From: Gemmatimonadaceae bacterium
GTDB lineage: Bacteria > Gemmatimonadota > Gemmatimonadetes > Gemmatimonadales > Gemmatimonadaceae
DNA: 40,979 nucleotides
Direction: 5' to 3'
Assembly: GCA_016741895.1 (NCBI GenBank)
Contig: JACVCT010000004.1
Location: forward strand, 6,751-47,729
Positions within the stretch are counted from its first letter, which is position 1. Each line of letters opens with the position of its first letter. The position numbers and the translations under genes were made by a program. The notes below the pieces were generated by a model. That model searched no databases. It was not told the DNA's origin and saw only the letters and a program-made list of their open reading frames with translations. Below are positions 24,881 to 33,776 of the stretch, piece after piece.

Positions 24881-25107
24881 GCGCCAGCCTCCGTCACCCT
24901 GCCCGCTTCAGGATACGCACGAATGCGCTCCTGAATGCGCTCGATGCGCGCCCACGACTTCTCCACCGCGCCAAGGCGGCGCAGGCGTTCACGTGTGAGC
25001 CGCTCGCGCACCGCGTGCTGGATGGTGTCGGTGATGGTCTCACCGGTCAGGTCCGCCAGCTCCCTGATGAGCTTTTCGGCGTCAGGACTCTTGAGGTTGA
25101 TGGCCAT
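24877..25107 (-). CDS. vapB: VapB-type antitoxin (76 aa)
   Basis: Short ribbon-helix-helix antitoxin: MAINLKSPDAEKLIRELADLTGETITDTIQHAVRERLTRER matches the rv0623/VapB type used with PIN toxins. The C-terminal part (ARIERIQERIRAYPEAG) should wrap the toxin. Such antitoxins repress their own promoter. ATG 25107 was chosen because the family begins MAxNIKxxEAExL; the track start is five codons earlier. A -10-like GATAAT ends 6 bases before this ATG. Confidence 0.9.
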   Translation of the reverse strand: MAINLKSPDAEKLIRELADLTGETITDTIQHAVRERLTRERLRRLGAVEKSWARIERIQERIRAYPEAGRVTEAGA

Positions 25108-25113
25108 GGTGGA

Positions 25114-25142
25114 ATTATCCATGCCGGTCCACCAGTCAACAA
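25114..25142 (-). promoter_or_regulatory. vapBC promoter
   Basis: On the minus strand, TTGTTG(ACT) followed after 17 bases by GATAAT. The VapB ATG is 6 bases further, implying a leaderless message. Confidence 0.45.
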
Positions 25143-25158
25143 GGGTCTGCTCCCGTGG

Positions 25159-26970
25159 TCAATCCTTCCTGGTTTCGAACCCGAACGGCTGCTGCACGAG
25201 CTGCTTCACGGGCTGACCGCCATTCCTCGCCGGCGTGAAGCGTGCGCTCGGCAGGAAGTGTTCGACGGCCGCCGAAAAGAGCGAGTCGGTGGAGCGCAAG
25301 ACGCGGATGCTGCCAGGAACAACCGTTCCGTCCACATCCACCACGAATTGCGCCAGCACCTCGCCGTTCAGACCACGCGCTCTTGCTTCGACGGGATACG
25401 CCGGGCCGCGGCTGCCGGGCGCAAACATCGCCGGCACTTCAACCTCGAAATCGAACAGCGCACGACCCGCTGCCCCCTGCGCACTGTCCGCTGCCGGTCG
25501 GGCTTGCACCGCTGGACGGGCCGACGCGCCTGCCCTGCGCGCCGCATTGAGTGAATCGAGGCGGGCGCGTGAAAGTGAATCCGCCCGCGCGCTGATCCGG
25601 ACCACTGACGCCGAACCATCGAGGCGGAACGAAAACGGCTGCTGCACGAGCTGCGCCATCGGCTGTTGCTGACGCATGGCCGGCAGGAACCGCATGTCGC
25701 GCAGTGCGGTCACGACGGTTTGTGCGAGCTCGGGATGTTGCGCCAGCAGCACCTTGATGGATTCGCCCCGCACACTGCCGTTTGCCTCCACGACAAACTG
25801 CACGAGCACGTCACCCTGCACGCCCTGCGTCCGCAACGAGTCCGGGTACCGTGGCCCCGACGTGCCCGGGGCCAGGACCGCCGGCTTGTCCACCTGAAAG
25901 TCGAAGTACACGCCAGCGCGCGACGGCTGCGACGCCACCGAATCGGAGGCGGGGCTCACGGCGCTGTCAGCAGCGGCAGACGGCAGCACCTGCGGCACGG
26001 CAGGCCCTGCGAGGTTGCCGGCGATCTGCCGCGAGCAGGCGGCATTGAGCAATCCGAACGTGATGGCCGCCACCGCCAACTTTGCCAGCGGACTCTTGAG
26101 GGGCATGGGGGATGTCATGGCACGCATTCTCCTGGAAAGTTGTGAAGCGGAAGGGACAAGCAAGGGCGCGAGATGCGGCGTGTACTGCGGACGATGCCGC
26201 ATGTGCGCAATGAGCAGCAGCAGGCGCGGATACTGCGATGCGGCATCGGGATGGGCCCTGAGCGTCCGTGCATCGCAGTCGATTTCCATGGCCAGACGCA
26301 TGCGCTGCGTCATCCACCAGATCACAGGATTCCACGGGGTGATCATCGTGGCGAGTACACCACCCCACACCAGCCATGGATCGCCCGCGCGCCGATGTTC
26401 CAGCTCATGATGCAGCACAAGGCGCTGCAATCGCTCATCCAGTTCCCACAGCCACTCCGGCATGAGCAGCGATGCGCGCCCCACACCAATCACGGCCGGT
26501 CCGACATGCTGCGTGCGCAGCACGGTCTCACCGAGCAACACATCCCTGCGCGCCGCGCGCTGAGCACGGCGCAACACCATCGCCCCGCGCAGCACGAGAC
26601 CGGCCATCACGAGCGACAGCACGCCCCACACGGTGGCTACGGTTGCCACGGGTGACAGACTGGACACCGTCCACACGCGCTCCGGAGCCGGCGTCAGCAC
26701 AGCGGACGGCCCCACGGCAACGGCAGCCGCTGGCGGCTCGTACGGATGCACCACCCATTCCGGCGCGATGCGCGGCATCATGAACCAGCCCAAGACCGGC
26801 CAGATCACTGCCAGCGCGAGCATGCCCGCCCAGAGAAACCGGCGCGGCCGCCCGAATGAGGCCACCAGCAATTCGGCAGCAAGAACCGACAGGCCGACGA
26901 GCGCCGAGAACGCCAGGCTCGCACCCAACCACGTGAGTACCACAGTCCAGGTGACTGACACGTCGCTCAT
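25159..26970 (-). CDS. M56 (BlaR1-like) metalloprotease with two TonB C-terminal domains (603 aa)
   Basis: Same class as the gene at 22865. Membrane helices in the first 130 residues and M56 zinc motif HELEH (188-192) with MEIDCDARTL downstream; a Cys-ended hydrophobic helix (LAVAAITFGLLNAACS) leads to the exported half. That half holds two copies of a TonB C-terminal fold: GPRYPDSLRTQGVQGDVLVQFVVEANGSV...LVQQPFSF and GPAYPVEARARGLNGEVLAQFVVDVDGTV...LVQQPFGF. The start overlaps the stop of the upstream blaI (ATGA-type), giving a repressor-protease operon. The ligand is unknown; no penicillin-binding sensor domain is present. Confidence 0.87.
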   Translation of the reverse strand: MSDVSVTWTVVLTWLGASLAFSALVGLSVLAAELLVASFGRPRRFLWAGMLALAVIWPVLGWFMMPRIAPEWVVHPYEPPAAAVAVGPSAVLTPAPERVWTVSSLSPVATVATVWGVLSLVMAGLVLRGAMVLRRAQRAARRDVLLGETVLRTQHVGPAVIGVGRASLLMPEWLWELDERLQRLVLHHELEHRRAGDPWLVWGGVLATMITPWNPVIWWMTQRMRLAMEIDCDARTLRAHPDAASQYPRLLLLIAHMRHRPQYTPHLAPLLVPSASQLSRRMRAMTSPMPLKSPLAKLAVAAITFGLLNAACSRQIAGNLAGPAVPQVLPSAAADSAVSPASDSVASQPSRAGVYFDFQVDKPAVLAPGTSGPRYPDSLRTQGVQGDVLVQFVVEANGSVRGESIKVLLAQHPELAQTVVTALRDMRFLPAMRQQQPMAQLVQQPFSFRLDGSASVVRISARADSLSRARLDSLNAARRAGASARPAVQARPAADSAQGAAGRALFDFEVEVPAMFAPGSRGPAYPVEARARGLNGEVLAQFVVDVDGTVVPGSIRVLRSTDSLFSAAVEHFLPSARFTPARNGGQPVKQLVQQPFGFETRKD

Positions 26971-27416
26971 CGTCCCCCCCGCTTGGACGGCCCTGAACCG
27001 CGACGTGTCGCGTTCGCGGGAGTCGAGCGACCGCCGACCTCATTCGACGTCTTGGCGTCCACCGCCGCCAGTGACCGCGCCAATTCCTGCAATTCTTCGG
27101 CGGAGAGCTCTTCATCGTGCACGAGCTGCGCCAACAGCGCCTTGGGCGAACCGCCGAAGAAGCTGTGCAGCACACGCGACAACGCGTTGCGCTGCGCCGA
27201 TTGCTGCGCGACCACGGGGAAGTAGCGATGCGCCCGGCCCTCCTCCTCCCGTCGCACGAAACGCTTGGTTTCGAGATTGCGGAGGATGGTGAGGATGGTG
27301 GTGTAGGCCAGCGGATCGCCCACCGCCTCACGCACTTCGCTCACCGTACCCGACCCCAATCGCCAGAGCGCCGCCATCACGTCCAGCTCGCGCTCGCCCA
27401 ACGGTGCATCCGTCAT
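26967..27416 (-). CDS. BlaI/MecI-family transcriptional repressor, second copy (149 aa)
   Basis: Winged-helix repressor: LGERELDVMAALWRLGSGTVSEVREAVGDPLAYTTILTILRNLETKRFVRREEEGRAHRYFPVV, followed by a dimerisation helix region (LLAQLVHDEELSAEELQELARSLAAV). The C-terminus is extended by a basic tail (ATRRGSGPSKRGGR) not seen in the first copy. ATG 27416 has GGAGG at good spacing. Its promoter overlaps a perfect 16-bp inverted repeat, the expected self-operator. Confidence 0.92.
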   Translation of the reverse strand: MTDAPLGERELDVMAALWRLGSGTVSEVREAVGDPLAYTTILTILRNLETKRFVRREEEGRAHRYFPVVAQQSAQRNALSRVLHSFFGGSPKALLAQLVHDEELSAEELQELARSLAAVDAKTSNEVGGRSTPANATRRGSGPSKRGGR

Positions 27417-27448
27417 GTCGCCTCCGTCGCCCGCAGGTCTCAAGTACC

Positions 27449-27484
27449 AGGCCGATAGTACTAACGTTTTAGTACTATCGGCCT
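27449..27484. promoter_or_regulatory. Perfect 16-bp inverted-repeat operator of the second blaI operon
   Basis: AGGCCGATAGTACTAA, 4-base spacer CGTT, then its exact complement. Each arm contains TAGTACTA, itself a palindrome. The -10 of the minus-strand promoter lies inside the right arm. Confidence 0.8.
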
Positions 27485-27502
27485 AGTAGACAATCCTGTC
27501 AA
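27474..27502 (-). promoter_or_regulatory. Promoter of the second blaI operon
   Basis: Minus strand TTGACA (27497-27502), exactly 17 bases, GATAGT (27474-27479). The -10 is embedded in the operator, so repressor binding would exclude polymerase. Confidence 0.65.
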
Positions 27503-27510
27503 GCCCGGAC

Positions 27511-28704
27511 TCAGCGCATCAGGCTGTCCCGCACCGTCGCCCGGTTGCTCCGGTACGGCAGATACCCCCGGCCCCAGTCCACCCCGATCACCTCTAGCCA
27601 CATGCGCGGGCCGTCCACGTGCACCACCACGAAGTGGTAGGCATTGTCCCCCGGCTCCATGCCCGGCTTCACCAGATGCTGCACCCGCACCGAGTCCGCC
27701 ACGCCGGCCCGCAGGTAGGGACGCAGATCCGGTTCACCCTGATAGCTGTAGAGCGGCGCCCCGCCACCACCACTCACCAGCTGATCCATGCGCTGCCACT
27801 CGCCACGCGCATCCTTCCAGCGCTCCACCCAATGCTCGAAGAAGTGCTCGTGCCCCGTCAGCAGCATGGTCACGCCATGCTTGCGGAACATGGGCATGTA
27901 GCGCTCGCGCACCGCAGCGGTTGGGCGTTCGACAATGGCACCACCATGCGGCCCCGACGAATACGCCGGATGGTGAAAGAACGCGATCACGTGCTGATAG
28001 CGCGCGCGATCGAGCCCGGCCAGCTGGGCCTCCACCCAGGCAAATTGCGTGGAGTCCTCGGCAATGTTCGAATCAAACGCGAGCACGAACACGTTGCCGT
28101 AGCCGAAGGCATAGGTGGGATAGCCCGTCAGTCGCCGCGTCGCGCCATCGGGCGGAATGAGTTGACCGACCGCGCGCAGGTAGTTGCGCAGCCCCTCGGC
28201 ACGACCGGCGTTGGCCAGATCACCCGATGAGGTCACATCATGATTGCCGGGCGCGAGAAAGTACGGCACGCCGCCCTCGGTGGTGAGCCGGTTGATGAGG
28301 CCCACGAAACTCACGTTCCACTGCTTCGGGTCGCGGCCGTTCACCACCGCGTCGCCACTCTGCAGTATGAACCGCACCGGATCGGGCCCACGCTCCATTT
28401 GTGTCATGGTGCGCAGCATCTGATCCACCACCAGCGAGTGTTCGTACTGCTCCTGCACGCCATCTCGCCGCCCGCGCGTGTCGCCATACGCAATGAACGA
28501 AAAGCGCGTAACGCCGGCACTCGCTGCCTCGCTGGGCAGAGGCAGGCGCGGCTGCGCGATGCTGACGACGCTGTCGGCGCCGCGGGGTGCCGGATTCTGC
28601 GCCGCTGCCGGGGCCGCTGCCGCCCACGACGTGAATGCCGCGAGCGCCACGAGCGGGAGCGCCATGCCGCACGTGGACCGCTGAGTTTCAGGGGGATTGG
28701 ACAT
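27511..28704 (-). CDS. Secreted calcineurin-like metallophosphoesterase (397 aa)
   Basis: Two-metal phosphoesterase. A signal peptide (ALPLVALAAFTSWAAAAPAAAQ) is followed by the motif series FIAYGDTRG, LQSGDAV, APGNHDV, AFFHHPAYSSGPHGG and LLTGHEHFFEHW, the standard ligands of the superfamily. The C-terminal part (VRVQHLVKPGMEPGDNAYHFVVVHVDG) is a small beta region as in exported purple-acid-type enzymes. The substrate is not apparent. ATG 28704 (MSNPPETQ) was chosen; upstream residues of the track ORF are not protein-like. The second blaI promoter lies just beyond its stop. Confidence 0.85.
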   Translation of the reverse strand: MSNPPETQRSTCGMALPLVALAAFTSWAAAAPAAAQNPAPRGADSVVSIAQPRLPLPSEAASAGVTRFSFIAYGDTRGRRDGVQEQYEHSLVVDQMLRTMTQMERGPDPVRFILQSGDAVVNGRDPKQWNVSFVGLINRLTTEGGVPYFLAPGNHDVTSSGDLANAGRAEGLRNYLRAVGQLIPPDGATRRLTGYPTYAFGYGNVFVLAFDSNIAEDSTQFAWVEAQLAGLDRARYQHVIAFFHHPAYSSGPHGGAIVERPTAAVRERYMPMFRKHGVTMLLTGHEHFFEHWVERWKDARGEWQRMDQLVSGGGGAPLYSYQGEPDLRPYLRAGVADSVRVQHLVKPGMEPGDNAYHFVVVHVDGPRMWLEVIGVDWGRGYLPYRSNRATVRDSLMR

Positions 28705-28957
28705 GCCCCAATTGGCACAGCGGCCCGGCGCTGCGCAATTCCCGGGCTGCCTCAGCCGCGCATCACCCCTGCCACAATTGTGTGATCTCCATCCCAGGAG
28801 CGACGAGGCAGACGCCCGGCTGCTCTTGCGCGTCGCTGCCGGTCCAGGCACAATGCAGCAGTGATCAGATGACGCACTCCGCGTTTCGTAATGCGCGCAG
28901 CGTGGATTGCGCCGTTGAACAAGCAGCACACATGCCCTCAATGTTGGAGCGACTGAC

Positions 28958-30100
28958 ATGGCTGTCCGTACCATGATGTTTATCGATGGCACCTGGCTGG
29001 CGGTGACCGCCATTCGCATGGCAGAGCAACTGGGTTATGGCAAGCGAGTGGGTGGGCCCTTGCGTTTCGGTGCCCTGCCCCTGCTCTGCGCAGAGCACGT
29101 CGCACGACAACTACCCTCCGGCGATTCGCTCGACGTGGTCCGCACACACTACTTCGCCTCCATTGCCACCAACTACGACCCGGCGGACGATGACGCCGTG
29201 CAGCGGCGCAGCGAGTTCTTCGATGGGCTGCGTCGGCAACACCGCTACGAAGTCTACCGCTACGACGTCGACTACCGAGGCGGTCGTGTGCGACGCTCGC
29301 AGCGCCCCGACGACCAGACCTTCGAGCCGCGCGAAAAGGCCGTTGACGTTGGTCTCGCCACCGCCCTGCTGGAAATGACGGCCCTCTCGGCCTTTGACAT
29401 TGCCATCGTCGTGGGCGGCGATCGCGACTTCGTGCCGGCGCTGCAGGCGGTGCGGCGGCTGGGCAAGCGCGTGGCCATCGTGTCGGCGCGCGGCAGTTGC
29501 CCACGCGAGTTTTTCGACCCCAATGATGCGCTGCGCCTCAGGGATTTCGATCCCATCTGGCTCGACGATCTCTGGACCCAGCTCGTCGTAACGCCCGAAG
29601 TCGGCGACATCGAAGTTGCGCAGCCTGCGGCGTATCCTCTGGCCGACCTCCAAACGGGCAGCACAGAGAGCACAGCGCCGGACACCGCCACCGTCGCGCA
29701 GCTCAGCACGGCGGCCGAGGGCATCATGGCGCTGGTCACCAAGGTGCACCCCACCGGTTACGCCTTCGCGCGTGACGACGAGGGACTCGACTACTACTTC
29801 CGCCGCGAGGACCTCCAGGACAGCCACACCTTCGACGAACTGTCCACCTGGAAGACGCGGGTGCATCTCACCCTTTCGGCCAGCGCAAGACCCGGAAATG
29901 CCGGGCGTGCGCGCGCCGTCACCATTGCCCAGCAACTGACCAACGCCGTACGGCCGCCTGCACCGGCCGCCCCCTCAATCGCGCCGGCCTCGCGTACGGC
30001 CTCGCGTACGGCCTCACGCGACGAGACATCGATGCTGGCTCCCATGGCCGACGTCTGGGACGCCGATCCCTTCGCCGCGCCGTCTCGCCGCGCCATCTGA
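28958..30100 (+). CDS. NYN-domain ribonuclease fused to a cold-shock-like domain (380 aa)
   Basis: The N-terminal NYN (LabA/DUF88-type PIN-like) domain has the acidic nuclease residues in MMFIDGTWL (Asp 10), REKAVDVGLATALLEM (Asp 130) and VVGGDRDFVPAL (Asp 155, Asp 157). Residues about 254-322 (GIMALVTKVHPTGYAFARDDEGLDYYFRREDLQDSHTFDELSTWKTRVHLTLS...NAGRARAV) match an OB-fold cold-shock domain. The fusion suggests an RNA-binding RNase. A short Ala-Ser-Arg-Thr repeat (ASRTASRTASRDE) links to an acidic tail. ATG 28958 has TTGGAG upstream. The 253-bp gap before it holds no supported gene. Confidence 0.85.
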   Translation: MAVRTMMFIDGTWLAVTAIRMAEQLGYGKRVGGPLRFGALPLLCAEHVARQLPSGDSLDVVRTHYFASIATNYDPADDDAVQRRSEFFDGLRRQHRYEVYRYDVDYRGGRVRRSQRPDDQTFEPREKAVDVGLATALLEMTALSAFDIAIVVGGDRDFVPALQAVRRLGKRVAIVSARGSCPREFFDPNDALRLRDFDPIWLDDLWTQLVVTPEVGDIEVAQPAAYPLADLQTGSTESTAPDTATVAQLSTAAEGIMALVTKVHPTGYAFARDDEGLDYYFRREDLQDSHTFDELSTWKTRVHLTLSASARPGNAGRARAVTIAQQLTNAVRPPAPAAPSIAPASRTASRTASRDETSMLAPMADVWDADPFAAPSRRAI

Positions 30101-30142
30101 CGAAGGCTGACAAACCCGTGGCCCGTTAAGGTCCACACGGTG

Positions 30143-30180
30143 CGGGCTGCCGCAGCTGCCATCTGCGCTGCGGCAGCCCG
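30143..30180. terminator. Bidirectional hairpin between convergent genes
   Basis: Perfect 13-bp arms CGGGCTGCCGCAG and CTGCGGCAGCCCG with a 12-nt loop, midway between the NYN gene and the minus-strand VOC gene. No T-run. Confidence 0.6.
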
Positions 30181-30186
30181 TGTCGT

Positions 30187-30588
30187 TCAATGCGACGTCG
30201 TCAGTTGGGCGATCTGCAGCAGGTTGCCGCAGGTATCGTCCAGCGTGGCCACAATGACGGGCCCCAGATTGGTGGGGGGCTGCGTGAATCGCACACCCAG
30301 CCCGCTGAGCCGTTCGTATTCGGCCTGCACGTCATCCACCCCGAAAGACGTGAACGGGATGCCGTCTTCCACGAGGGCCTGCTTGAAAGGCCGCGCGGCC
30401 GGGTGGGAATCCGGCTCGAGTGACAACTCTATCCCGTTGGGTGCATCGGGCGACACCACCGTCAACCAGCTCACCTCACCCATCGGGATCTCGGTCTTCT
30501 TCACGAATCCCAACACGTCGGTGTAGAACGCCAGCGCCTTGCGCTGGTCGTCCACCATCACACTCATCACGTGCATGCGTAGGCTCAT
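30187..30588 (-). CDS. VOC (glyoxalase/bleomycin-resistance fold) protein (133 aa)
   Basis: Single vicinal-oxygen-chelate domain protein: MHVMSVMVDDQRKALAFYTDVLGFVKKTEIPMGEVSWLTVVSPD, SFGVDDVQAEYERLSGLGVRFTQPPT and VATLDDTCGNLLQIAQL. Metal-ligand positions are His 6 and Glu 54 (GIELSL), with the last usual Glu replaced by Gln or absent, so it may be a binding protein rather than an enzyme. It is coupled by an ATGA overlap to the ArsR-type regulator upstream, a common pairing in which the regulator controls the VOC gene. Confidence 0.9.
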   Translation of the reverse strand: MSLRMHVMSVMVDDQRKALAFYTDVLGFVKKTEIPMGEVSWLTVVSPDAPNGIELSLEPDSHPAARPFKQALVEDGIPFTSFGVDDVQAEYERLSGLGVRFTQPPTNLGPVIVATLDDTCGNLLQIAQLTTSH

Positions 30589-30875
30589 CGCGCTTTCCTC
30601 TTGTCACTGGGGAGTGGCCATCGCTCGACGATGGCGCGGAGGGGGGAGGTGTCGAGTCGGTGGTACTTGCAGCGACCCTCGCGACGGGTGTGCACGAGCC
30701 CCGCGCGTTCGAGCACCTCGAGATGCTGTGATACCGCCTGCCGTGTCAGCGCCAACCCATGCTTGACACTGAGGCGCGTACAGATCTCGAACAGCGTCTG
30801 CTCATCCCGCTCGGCCAACTCATCAAGAATCGTGCGACGCACAGGCGCCGACAGCGCCTCGAACACATCCGACAT
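30585..30875 (-). CDS. ArsR-family winged-helix regulator (96 aa)
   Basis: MSDVFEALSAPVRRTILDELAERDEQTLFEICTRLSVKHGLALTRQAVSQHLEVLERAGLVHTRREGRCKYHRLDTSPL is a full ArsR-type winged helix; the recognition helix is TRQAVSQHLEVL. No CxC metal site of ArsR/SmtB sensors is present, so it probably senses something other than metal. ATG 30875 was chosen. TTGACA (30903-30908) and CATATT (30881-30886) on the minus strand end 5 bases before it, implying a leaderless message. Confidence 0.9.
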   Translation of the reverse strand: MSDVFEALSAPVRRTILDELAERDEQTLFEICTRLSVKHGLALTRQAVSQHLEVLERAGLVHTRREGRCKYHRLDTSPLRAIVERWPLPSDKRKAR

Positions 30876-30880
30876 ACCCC

Positions 30881-30908
30881 AATATGCAAGCTGCGACTTG
30901 CCTGTCAA
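30881..30908 (-). promoter_or_regulatory. Promoter of the arsR-VOC operon
   Basis: Minus strand TTGACA, 16-base spacer, CATATT, then five bases to the ATG. Confidence 0.6.
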
Positions 30909-30936
30909 TCCCCGTCCATCAGCCCGCGCAACCTTC

Positions 30937-30970
30937 GGGCCCGGACGCGAGACCCGTCGCGTCCGGACCC
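30937..30970 (-). terminator. Hairpin after csoR
   Basis: GGGCCCGGACGCGA pairs with TCGCGTCCGGACCC around GACCCG with one mismatched pair, just beyond the csoR stop. It would end the copper operon. No T-run. Confidence 0.6.
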
Positions 30971-30980
30971 GTGCACAGGT

Positions 30981-31313
30981 TCACCGGCTGTGCTTGTACA
31001 TCATCTCCAGCAGCTCATCGTACATCACGTTGGCTTCCGCCTCGCCGGAGCGGATGGCCGTGGCGGCACAGTGCTTGAGATGATTGCGCATCAGCTCACG
31101 CCCCACCGCGCGCAGCGCCTCGTGCACCGACGAGATCTGCGTCATGATGTCGCCGCAGTAGCGGTCCTCTTCCACCATCTTCTGGATGCCGCGCACTTGC
31201 CCCTCGATGCGCCGCAGCCGCTTGAGATTGCGCTCCTTGATATCGGCATCCACCGCGTGTGCCTTGCGCTCTGCAGTCGGCGCCGCGTCCACGACCTCAT
31301 GCGATTCGTGCAT
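30981..31313 (-). CDS. csoR: CsoR/RcnR-family metal-sensing repressor (110 aa)
   Basis: All-helical copper-responsive repressor: [53 protein letters not shown]. The Cu(I) ligand set Cys (RYCGD), His and Cys (RNHLKHC) is present. It lies last in the operon and overlaps the end of copA by 17 bases. Its likely operators are the two dyads at 34512-34554. Confidence 0.92.
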   Translation of the reverse strand: MHESHEVVDAAPTAERKAHAVDADIKERNLKRLRRIEGQVRGIQKMVEEDRYCGDIMTQISSVHEALRAVGRELMRNHLKHCAATAIRSGEAEANVMYDELLEMMYKHSR

Positions 31314-33732
31314 GTCGCAACCTCAAGCTGTTGGTAACCACACTGACGGAGCTGAACGCCATCGCAGCGCTGGCCAGAATGGGACTGAGCAGCAGACCGA
31401 ATGCCGGGTACAGCACACCCGCCGCAATCGGAATGCCGATGACGTTGTAGATGAACGCCCAGAACAGGTTCTGCTTCATCGTGCGCATGGTGCGACGCGA
31501 CAACTCCACAGCCTGCGCCGCCGCGCGCAGATCCCCGCGCATGAGCACCACATCGCCCGCCTCCACCGCGATGTCCGTGCCCGTGCCGATGGCCATGCCC
31601 ACATCGGCCTTGGCCAGCGCCGGTGCATCATTGATGCCGTCGCCCACCATGGCCACCACCTGCCCCGTGCGCTGCAGGCGTTCGATTTCGGCCACTTTGC
31701 CGTCGGGCAGCACTTCGGCCACCACACGGTCGATACCCGCAGCCCTGGCCACCGCCTCCGCGGTGCGCCGATTGTCGCCCGTGAGCATCACCACCTGGAG
31801 GCCCAGCGCATGGAAGCGCGCGATGGCCTCACGCGAGCTGGCCTTGATGGGGTCGGCCACGGCAATCACCGCCGCCAGCGCGCCATCCACCGCCACGTAC
31901 ATGGGGGTCTTGCCCTCACTCGCGAGACGCTCGGCATCACCCGACAGCGGCGACACCTCCACCGCGTAGTCCGCCATGAGCGTAGCGTTGCCAACCGCCA
32001 GCGCCAGCCCGTCCACCACACCAATGGCGCCACGCCCCGTGAGCGACTCGAAGGCCTCGGGCACCGACAGCGCCGTGCCGCCATCGCGTGCGTGCCGCAC
32101 AATGGCATCGGCCAGCGGATGTTCGGACAGCGTCTCGAGTGAGGCCACGAGCTGCAGCACGCGCGCCGTGTCCATCGTGATGGATGGTGCGGCCACGAGG
32201 TCCGTGACCGTCGGCCGACCTTCAGTCACCGTGCCCGTCTTGTCGAGCACAATGGTGCCCAGGTCACCGGCACGCTGCAGTGCCTCACCACCCTTGATCA
32301 GCACACCAAGCTCCGCGCCCTTGCCCGTGGACACCATGACCGCCGTGGGCACCGCGAGCCCCATGGCGCAGGGGCAGGCAATGATGAGTACCGCCACCGC
32401 CGCCGCAAAGGCACGCACGGCCGGCGCCGTATCGGCCGCCACATACCACACCACAAACGTGGCGATGGCCAGTGACAGCACCACCGGCACGAAGATGCCG
32501 CTGATGCGATCGGCCAGTTTCTGAATGGGCGCCCGACTGCCCTGCGCATCGCGCATCAGCTGCACGATGCGCGCCAGCACACTGTCGGCACCCAGCGTCG
32601 TGGCCCGGTACTGAAAGGCCCCCGTGCGATTGATCGTGCCGCCAATCACCGTGTCACCGGCGCGCTTGGCCACCGGCAGCGACTCGCCCGTGAGCATGCT
32701 TTCGTCCACCGCGCTTTCACCGGAGAGCAGCACCCCATCCACCGGCACCCGCTCACCCGGACGCACGATCACCGTCTCACCCGGCTCCAGCGTGTCGATG
32801 GGCGCATCAACCTCCACCTCGCGACCGTCCACATCCTGGCGCAGCACCCGCGCCGTCTTGGGTTGCAACTGCACCAGCGCACGCAGCGCCGACGCCGTCT
32901 GCTTCTTGGCGCGCGCTTCAAACGCGTTGCCCGTGAGAATGAGCGCAATGATGATGATGACGGCCTCGTAGTACACATCGGGCGCCACACCACGTGACGT
33001 GAAGAACGTGGGCGCCACCGTGGCCAGCACCGAGTACACGAAGGCCGCGCCGGTGCCCACCGCCACCAGCGTGTTCATGTCCGCCGAATGATGACGGAAG
33101 GCCGCCCAGGCCCGCGTGTAGAAGTGCCGGCCCGCCCAGGCCATCACGCCCAGCGTCACCAGCAGCAGACTCCACGAAATCACCGACGCGGGGATGGCAT
33201 AGAGCCAGGGCATCACCGCGCGCAGCGCCGGCGACAGCGACTCCATGGCCCAACGCATGAACGGGTCGGCCACCACGCCGGTATGCGCATGCCCTCCCGC
33301 CATGTCCGATACGCCCGGCGCCATGAGCGGCATGGACACGATCATCGCGATCACGCCGGCGACGCCGCTCACGATGGCTTTGCGACGCAGCTCCGTGAAC
33401 TCTTCGGCCGAGGCGCGATCGCGCGCTTCCTGCTCCTCGAAGGCCGTCTGATCCGGCGAGGCCAGTTGCGCGCCGTAGCCGGTGGCTTCGATGGTGCCAA
33501 CGAGACGCTCCGCCGACACCTGGCGCGGGTCGAAGCGCACCGTGGCCGTCTTCATCATCAGGTTCACGTTGGCGTCGGTAACGCCCGGCTGCTTCTCGAG
33601 CGCACGTTGCACGCGGGCCGAGCAGGCGGCGCAGGTCATGCCCGACACCGGGATGCGCACCGTCTCGCTGGCGCCCGCATCGCGCGTGGCGTCAGCCGCA
33701 TTGTTGTTGATGGCTGTGGCTGTGGTACTCAT
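31297..33732 (-). CDS. copA: Copper-exporting P-type ATPase CopA (811 aa)
   Basis: Cu(I) efflux pump of the inner membrane. One N-terminal heavy-metal domain ([18 protein letters not shown], CxxC), then membrane helices, actuator [11 protein letters not shown], the metal-channel CPC in [14 protein letters not shown], phosphorylation DKTGTVTEG, nucleotide-domain HP in [11 protein letters not shown], hinge [10 protein letters not shown], and C-terminal helices with [18 protein letters not shown] and [11 protein letters not shown] His-containing loop (MAGGHAHTG) lies between early helices. ATG 33732 has GGGAG at 6 bases. Part of a CopZ-cupredoxin-CopA-CsoR operon. Confidence 0.96.
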   Translation of the reverse strand: MSTTATAINNNAADATRDAGASETVRIPVSGMTCAACSARVQRALEKQPGVTDANVNLMMKTATVRFDPRQVSAERLVGTIEATGYGAQLASPDQTAFEEQEARDRASAEEFTELRRKAIVSGVAGVIAMIVSMPLMAPGVSDMAGGHAHTGVVADPFMRWAMESLSPALRAVMPWLYAIPASVISWSLLLVTLGVMAWAGRHFYTRAWAAFRHHSADMNTLVAVGTGAAFVYSVLATVAPTFFTSRGVAPDVYYEAVIIIIALILTGNAFEARAKKQTASALRALVQLQPKTARVLRQDVDGREVEVDAPIDTLEPGETVIVRPGERVPVDGVLLSGESAVDESMLTGESLPVAKRAGDTVIGGTINRTGAFQYRATTLGADSVLARIVQLMRDAQGSRAPIQKLADRISGIFVPVVLSLAIATFVVWYVAADTAPAVRAFAAAVAVLIIACPCAMGLAVPTAVMVSTGKGAELGVLIKGGEALQRAGDLGTIVLDKTGTVTEGRPTVTDLVAAPSITMDTARVLQLVASLETLSEHPLADAIVRHARDGGTALSVPEAFESLTGRGAIGVVDGLALAVGNATLMADYAVEVSPLSGDAERLASEGKTPMYVAVDGALAAVIAVADPIKASSREAIARFHALGLQVVMLTGDNRRTAEAVARAAGIDRVVAEVLPDGKVAEIERLQRTGQVVAMVGDGINDAPALAKADVGMAIGTGTDIAVEAGDVVLMRGDLRAAAQAVELSRRTMRTMKQNLFWAFIYNVIGIPIAAGVLYPAFGLLLSPILASAAMAFSSVSVVTNSLRLRHARIA

Positions 33733-33776
33733 GGGTTCTCCCTGCATCCTGCGCGCCGTGGCGCGCGGTTGCACAC

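Noticed and set aside
31186-32142. 318-aa plus-strand ORF
   Set aside because: Antisense to copA and csoR; composition dominated by His/Arg/Ala.
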